Source: Cristatella mucedo (taxonomy: Eukaryota > Bryozoa > Phylactolaemata > Cristatellidae). Taken from it: DNA of 64,000 nt. Position numbers and translations under genes: made by a program. The stretch covers positions 4,624,501 to 4,688,500 of the forward strand of contig WPIO01000021.1 of the NCBI GenBank assembly GCA_009760855.2, written 5' to 3'. Below are positions 58,921 to 64,000 of this stretch, one piece after another. Numbering within the stretch: the first letter of the stretch is position 1; each line of letters starts with the position of its first letter. The notes under the pieces were generated by a model. It was not told where the DNA came from and made no database searches. It saw nothing but the letters and a program-made list of their open reading frames with translations.

Positions 58921-59011
58921 ATGTCCAAGCTAGCCATCGAGAGCCTATCCTCTAGCCGAGGCCGTCCTAGCAGACCTCGTTCCTACCGGATACAGGAATG
59001 GCTGTCCGGAC
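58921..59011 (+). CDS. First coding exon of an unrecognised gene
   Basis: The ATG at 58921 opens 30 codons plus one base, ending at CCGGAC|gtaagt, a near-perfect donor. It encodes MSKLAIESLSSSRGRPSRPR then SYRIQEWLSG: a Ser/Arg-rich N-terminus followed by what may be the start of a helix. The frame also stays open upstream for at least 40 bases without another ATG, so the start could be part of a longer 5' region. It lies at the right edge of the CpG-rich segment and faces away from the minus-strand exon. The intron begins with a (TG)n tract directly attached to the donor. Function unknown. Confidence 0.5.
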
Positions 59012-59013
59012 GT

Positions 59014-59015
<2 letters not shown>

Positions 59016-59080
<65 letters not shown>
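59016..59080. repeat. (TG)n microsatellite at a splice donor
   Basis: Sixty-five bases of TG that begin within the gtaagt donor of the exon at 58921-59011. Confidence 0.97.
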
Positions 59081-59084
<4 letters not shown>

Positions 59085-59097
59085 GGTAGGATTGCAT

Positions 59098-59315
59098 TCG
59101 GTGAGCCGTGATGGCACACTAGGTAAGGCGGTTGCTTTTAACGACCTAGGTCTCGAGGTTGTGGGTTCGAATCATAAGGTGGACGACCTTGTATTGCTGC
59201 TGCAAGTGGTGGTGATAGCCATAAAGGCTATCCTGTCGCTATACAAAAGAGGCTGAAATATAAAGGCTATCCTGTTGCTATACAAAAGAGGCTGTTAAAA
59301 CAGCTAGTATTTATT
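59098..59315 (+). mobile_element. SINE-1 copy with tandemly duplicated 3' segment
   Basis: Complete head: gagccgtgatggcacactag, anticodon-like arm GGTTGCTTTTAACGACC, B box GGTTCGAATC. In the tail, the segment ataaaggctatcctgtcgct through caaaagaggctg occurs twice in tandem, followed by aaaacagctag and a (TATT)-like end. Confidence 0.92.
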
Positions 59316-59388
59316 TATTCGTGCTGCGATGGTTTCAAGCTTTCCGGTTGCTTGACCTCTCTCGATTAATACTGCTAATTCTAGAAAG

Positions 59389-59457
59389 TGGTAGAAAAGT
59401 TATTCCAAATCCGACAACCAGCTGTCCTATTGATGGCTTGTGTAGAGGCGCAGCTTG
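59389..59457 (+). CDS. Possible second exon of the plus-strand gene
   Basis: If the acceptor is tctagaaag at 59388, the first two bases complete the codon left open by the exon at 58921-59011. The frame then reads VEKLFQIRQPAVLLMACVEA and QL before the donor CTTG|gtaagc at 59457. The composition (hydrophobic, no stops) looks coding, and the phase agrees without adjustment. An acceptor four bases earlier (tctag) would break the phase. I recognise no family. The exon is short (69 bases) and could be chance. Confidence 0.3.
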
Positions 59458-60475
59458 GTAAGCTACCGAGCAACCGGTTTGGTAGCCGACGTAGTCTGCT
59501 TTGCTGCAGCCTGGGCCATAGATTTGCCCACCGCAGCTTTGCGATTTGGGATTGGATTCCTTATCCCTCCAGAGTAGCTCAAGTGTATGGCTGCAGGTTG
59601 GCATCGGCCGGGTAATGCACATCTGATGTTTTAGACATTTTTCTTACCATTCTGTGGCTGCCAGTCAAATTGCCTCACTGGCGATTCGCCCGGATTGTAG
59701 TTGCTAGCTGACTTGCATATAGACTTGACTGCTGGTGTCAGCTGAGTAAGTGCCGGGTCCCCTGGTTTGGCCACCAACTTGCCAAGGCCTTCAGTGCAAG
59801 CGTGTGACCCTCCTAGAGAGGCAATTACCTGCATAACAAAATTTGAGATCCATTATATTGTATACCGGTAGCTCAATAACTGGTGCCATATTTTTGGATC
59901 GCGGATATATAATCGATGGAACCCTTTTGAGCCAATCGTGGCTCAGCTTGGCCCAGAAGAGTGCCCAGTAGGGTGTATCTATATTATGGAGGTTTGAAAT
60001 GTGAAAAACGAACCTCATATTTTTCCATTTAGCACCACGGGTAACTAGTAAAATTATTATTTTTTTAAATCAAATGAGCCTGCGATGGCTCCTGTCGATG
60101 TCCAAGCTTGGCCACACCCATGGCTTACAAAATGGCTACTCTTTTAGAGCAAGCCAATCAACCAATCATCCTGCAGCACCTCACCGAATGCAGGAGGTCT
60201 TGTCAATGTTGGAGATTTGAGTGATTGAGGCACTAAACTCGTTGGTTAATCTAACCCATTGTACGGCTGCTTCGTAACGACCTTCACTGAGCCCAGCGTA
60301 ACTTCTGCCAGCTACTATTAGCTGCTCATGTTTCACAAATTAGACACCAAAGTCAGAATATGTGAAGTAGCTCCAATGTGTCAAAGAACATTTTCATAGA
60401 CATCTTAAAATAAGCCAACATGTTTGGCTACTTCGGACGAGTATTAAAGTACGAGTAAGTTTCTTGCATTACTGG
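59458..60475 (+). other. Presumed intron sequence
   Basis: Nothing certain. Another acceptor-like site (gtctgctttgctgcag at 59509) opens a 22-codon frame (WAIDLPTAALRFGIGFLIPP) before a stop, also phase-compatible with the previous exon. I do not call it. Confidence 0.3.
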
Positions 60476-60640
60476 CAATGCTGGCACACTAGGTAAGGCG
60501 GTTGCTTTTAACGACCTCGGGTCCGAAGGTCCTGGGTCGCAATCCTGCAGTGGGCGATTTTTTATTGCTGTTACAAGCGGTGGTGATAGCGTAAAGGCTC
60601 TTCTGTCGCTATACAAAAGAGACTGTTACATCAGCTAGTA
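60476..60640 (+). mobile_element. SINE-1 copy, plus
   Basis: Head from ctggcacactaggtaaggcg with the arm GGTTGCTTTTAACGACC intact, a mutated B box (GGGTCGCAATCC), body (acaagcggtggtgatagcgt) and tail (gagactgttacatcagctag). Confidence 0.9.
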
Positions 60641-61423
60641 TTTTCATAATTTTTTTAATGCTCTTGTTGCTGTACCTTGCCGATGCGTTGACAATCTCTC
60701 GGTTGGTTTGAATAGCCATTGTTACGTGTGATGATGTGAGCCAGTTGCATACATTACAGGTGCAATACAAAAGTATTTTTCCAGCAGTTGATGCCGTTCA
60801 GCAAATTTTTCTTCTAGTTAGGTATTAGATGTCTTCGAGCTGACACCGTCAAATGGGATTTGTTTACAAAGTGTTGCAGTGTAAATTGCACGACTCATCT
60901 ATCTTGTACTACTGATTTTGTCCACCCTCTAAGATAGTCAAACTGCATACCTCCAACAGGGGGGGGGGATTTCTCCATGTGATATAATTAACAGCTCAAG
61001 GAGCTCCTTGTAGTTGCCAGTCGTGGACTGTTTTGATTGAGCTGATGCAGAGCAAAATGGATGACCTCGAGGACTCCAGCAATCCTGGTTCCAAGACCTT
61101 TTCTTGAGTAGCAGAACCGTTCAGCGACTCGTCTTCCACGATTGGCCAGTAGCACTGGGAGTGATAAGGTGCTTGTTTTTATGTTTATCTATAGATGCCT
61201 AGATGCCATCTGTCTGTAGCATATGAATATCCGATGTCGAAAATGTGAACCGGGCCCTTCAGGAATAGTGAACAATCACCTCATGTGCTGCTGATATCAA
61301 AACTGGTTGCACCCAAACATAGTCCTTGCATTTCAATTTGCTCAATCCAATCGTCAGTAGCTCTAGCAAAGCCCAATAGAGCCCAAGGTAAGCAGTTTCC
61401 AGACACCTTCAGACTCCAGACAC
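60641..61423 (+). other. Presumed intron or intergenic sequence
   Basis: Contains a G run near 60960 and the weak exon candidate at 60995. Otherwise nothing recognised. Confidence 0.3.
60995..61107 (+). CDS. Weak candidate terminal exon
   Basis: After tataattaacag, a frame in the phase left by the exon ending at 59457 reads QGAPCSCQSWTVLIELMQSK and MDDLEDSSNPGSKTFS, then TGA. The second half looks like a plausible acidic C-terminus. The acceptor's pyrimidine tract is poor and there is no homology support, so this may be chance. Confidence 0.15.
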
Positions 61424-62212
61424 CTATTTTCAGCTTCATAACATTGCTAAAATTCGGGCTTGTTTAGATAAGGATACCACGTCCAAGTTGGTCCATGCAT
61501 TCGTGACATCCCGTCTCAACTTCTGCAGCTCTCTGCTCGCTGGCCTACCGGCATGTGCGATCAGGCGATTGCAGCTGGTGCAAAACTCGGCAGCTAGGCT
61601 TGACTGTCGTGAGTGTCGCAGTTGCCACATTACTCCACTTCTCGCCGACCTGCACTGGCTACCGGTCAAGCAACGCATCGAATTCAAGGTTTTGTTGCTC
61701 ACTTTTAGGTCACTTCATTCTTTGGCTCCAGCCTATCTCTCAGATCTACTCCCCCATCAGGCCAAGCATCGTACCACCTGCTTTTCGGAATCCAACAGTC
61801 TACAAATACCTCATACAAACCTTAAATCCTTTGGAGACCTTGCATTTAGTACGTATGCTCCCAAAGCCTGGAACTCCCTCCCGACCTGCGTCAGAACATC
61901 CCCTGACCTGACCACATTTAAAAGGAACTTAAAAACACACCTATTTAGGACAGTATTTAGTGGGTCCCTGTGATTCGTCCTTCATATGCTTATGCGTGCT
62001 GACACTGTGCATGCTGCCACTAACCACATTTGCATGCTGACCCTGTGCATGTTACCCCTAACCATGTTATTCATTTTGTTTGTTATTCAAGCATGATTTT
62101 ACTTACCATTCAATTACATTTCACTTTGCAGCAAATGTAAAGCACCTAGAAAGAGATTAAGTTCTCTGGGGGCGCTTTATCAAGTGCATTATCATTATTG
62201 TTATTATTATTA
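61424..62212 (+). mobile_element. LINE family A copy, plus
   Basis: Starts at tattttcagcttcataacat ('YFQLHNIA') and keeps a 161-codon frame (61488-61973): [55 protein letters not shown] and [19 protein letters not shown]. The 3' hairpin and (TTA)n tail end at 62212. Young, similar to 33479-34282. Confidence 0.9.
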
Positions 62213-63077
62213 CCTTGACCAGACAGCCGAACGGGTAACTCGTCAACTTTCCCTCTAGTAGCAGAATCATCTTCTACTGTATCGTCCAAAGGTAGAACTA
62301 ATGCGACGGATCTGCGCAAAGACCGTGATTTCCTTGGTATTGGCCTCTGCTAGCTCCCCCAGATCTCTCAGCAGTGTTGGACACTTTCGACCGCCAGATC
62401 CTTTTGGAGTGCCTTGCGACACACCCAGATAGCTTCCATGCTAAACTTTAGTGCTTCCTCGTCTTGCAGCCGTCCAGAAGCCCGATGCTGAGAATTGCTT
62501 GAAGCCAACCCGGCTCATGTTCAAGTTGCTGGGTAGAGCGTGGCATATTGCCTCTCGACGAAAGCTCGGCAGTGTGCAATTCACTGTTCAGTAGTGTGAG
62601 TGATGACTTGTGCTGCATACGGCAGGAGTGGCACTCTGCCTGAGGAAATCCGCAGGCTGCTCGTCTGTCTAATTGGTCGACTTTTGGTATGACTGTCGCC
62701 TCTTGTCTGTTCAGCCGAGGGCATTGCTTCCTCTGTGCAAAGTGATATATCCTTTCTATCTCGACGACGTTAAAATGTGGCTGCTGGCTGACACAGGGGT
62801 GTATATTTGTTTAGTGCCGGCTTCTGGATTTCATTCGTAAGTCTCCTTGATCGTAACCTAGCTATGATGTAGAGCTTTGCCGATAGCCAGACGATTTTGC
62901 TTGTCTGTTGTGTGAGGAGCGGCAAATAAGTTTCAACCGTTAGCATCTACAAGTTAACCGATGTCGGTATTGTATCCAGGCTACTAATCTAGAATTAGCT
63001 CTTTTTCCAACAACGAATGGTTTCCACAAGCATACACATGTAGCTGCTATTGAGTTCTTCCTGGTTACTGTTACGTG
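62213..63077. other. Mostly unassigned sequence
   Basis: Apart from the short candidate at 62375-62451, no exon or repeat is recognised. Confidence 0.3.
62375..62451 (+). CDS. Weak candidate exon (24 residues then stop)
   Basis: The acceptor cagatctctcagcag is followed by a frame reading LDTFDRQILLECLATHPDSF and HAKL, then TAG. It is phase-compatible with the exon ending at 59457 and so is an alternative to the candidate at 60995. The peptide looks protein-like, but I recognise no family. Confidence 0.15.
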
Positions 63078-63662
63078 AGATGTGTCTCTGTCTGTAACTC
63101 AACAAAGCCAGAAAGACCAAGTGGGTGTTGTGCTGGAGAGTTTTTTAGTGCTGGCTCAAAGCCTGAATCGCTTTTGACGTGCATTCGTTAGCCAGCAGAC
63201 TTTATCTCACACACGAAAGAGAAAGTGAGAGGCATAGCTGAGTCAGTAGGATAGTCGAGGAAGTGCGTAGCATGGGAGTAGCAGCTCAGGATGGCTGCAA
63301 AAGATATTGTACAGTCGGCAGCAGGAGAGAACATATCACTGCATAAGAATTTTGAAAGTGAGTTCTGTATTTAGTCGTGGACACGATGTGTGAAAGCTTC
63401 TGTCGTCAACAGTCTTTTTTTAAACATAGTAGAACAGCTAATTTATCGTCCATCGATGACCCGAAGGCACGAGAAGGCTCAAATTGCTGCTGCAGTTCAG
63501 CTAGGTATGAAGAATTCAAGCCATGGCAGACCTTATGGGTTAGAGTAAGAATTTTGCTCTGAATCCATTGATCGACTGGGAGCCATCTCAGCTCCTTCAA
63601 AACAGGAGGCTCGTGGCTGAGCCTCTAGGATTTGTTGACTAGCCTTGCAGCTATATCCATCA
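63078..63662 (-). mobile_element. LINE family B 3' fragment, minus
   Basis: 3' region as at 47180 (gtctgtaactcaacaaagcc, aaagaccaagtgggtgtt), then C-terminal segments including LKELRWLPVDQWIQSKILTL near 63600-63540. Diverged. It is cut where the next LINE begins. Confidence 0.82.
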
Positions 63663-63667
63663 CCAAC

Positions 63668-63814
63668 TAATTATTCATTTCGTTTGTTTTTCAAGCATGA
63701 TTTTACTTACCATTCAATTGCATTTCACTTTACAGCAAATGTAAAGCGCCTAGAAAGAGATTAAGTTCTCTGAGGGCGCTTTATCAAGTGAATTATTATT
63801 ATTATTATTATTAT
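63668..63814 (+). mobile_element. LINE family A 3' end, plus
   Basis: Only the last 147 bases of family A, with perfect outer and inner hairpin stems (aaagcgcc, agaga, tctct, ggcgcttt) and a (TTA)n tail. It probably inserted into the family B copy beside it. Confidence 0.88.
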
Positions 63815-63821
63815 AACTATA

Positions 63822-64000
63822 GACTTTAAGCGAAATGTCAAGAAAATACTTATACAATTGATCCGGCAATCGAATATTTGTGTAGGTTATGTTTCAAAAG
63901 ACAAACTTATTAGAAATGGGATCCGGAAGTTCTGAACTTACACAAAAAACTAATTAGGCAAACCATGTCTAACCCGAATGTAAACAGGAAGCACCATGTC
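63822..64000. repeat. Unclassified dispersed repeat, copy 2 (cut by window end)
   Basis: Aligns with 19950-20135 over its whole length (aatgtcaagaaaatactta, aagacaaac, aatgggatccggaagtt, aatgtaaac). It may continue beyond the window. Confidence 0.7.

Overview
The window is a piece of a repeat-rich animal genome, most likely an invertebrate. It is eukaryotic because the clear gene, a RAD23 homologue, is split into exons with GT-AG junctions and kilobase introns. The DNA between is packed with L2/CR1-like non-LTR retrotransposons, tRNA-derived SINEs, Tc1/mariner relics and long microsatellites. I cannot name the species. There are no bacterial operons, phage genes or CRISPR arrays.

Region 1-12.3 kb (+ strand): the last five exons of RAD23 (UBA1, linker, XPC-binding/STI1 domain, linker, UBA2, stop at 11675-11677). 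The N-terminal ubiquitin-like domain lies upstream of the window. The introns hold L2-like LINE pieces, SINEs and a decayed Tc1-type transposase. Every LINE and Tc1 piece in these introns is antisense to the gene.

Region 12.3-57.1 kb: mostly repeats. At least two L2-like LINE families are present. Family A has a (TTA)n tail and a 3' hairpin. Family B has an ATGTA-type tail. A third, degraded type (C) is possible. Two copies keep long reverse-transcriptase frames (18.3-19.6 kb and 47.2-48.4 kb). Two tRNA-derived SINE families are present: SINE-1 has a tRNA-Lys(UUU)-like anticodon arm, and SINE-2 ends in the same hairpin tail as LINE family A. Several SINEs sit inside LINEs. Also here are a second Tc1 relic (40.1-40.8 kb), a pogo-like MITE (45.4 kb), GA/CT tracts of up to about 530 bp, a 42-bp perfect hairpin (23.4 kb), and one well-bounded exon of an unrecognised minus-strand gene (27.55-27.72 kb).

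Region 57.4-62.5 kb: a CpG-rich segment with two divergent first coding exons. The minus-strand one (57747 to 57501) starts a membrane protein whose first helix resembles organic-anion transporters. The plus-strand one (58921-59011) starts an unrecognised small protein with possible phase-compatible later exons. This looks like a bidirectional promoter. The final 1 kb returns to LINE fragments and ends in an unclassified dispersed repeat that also occurs at 19.95 kb.

All boundaries were read by eye. Exon calls outside RAD23 rest on splice signals and open frames only.
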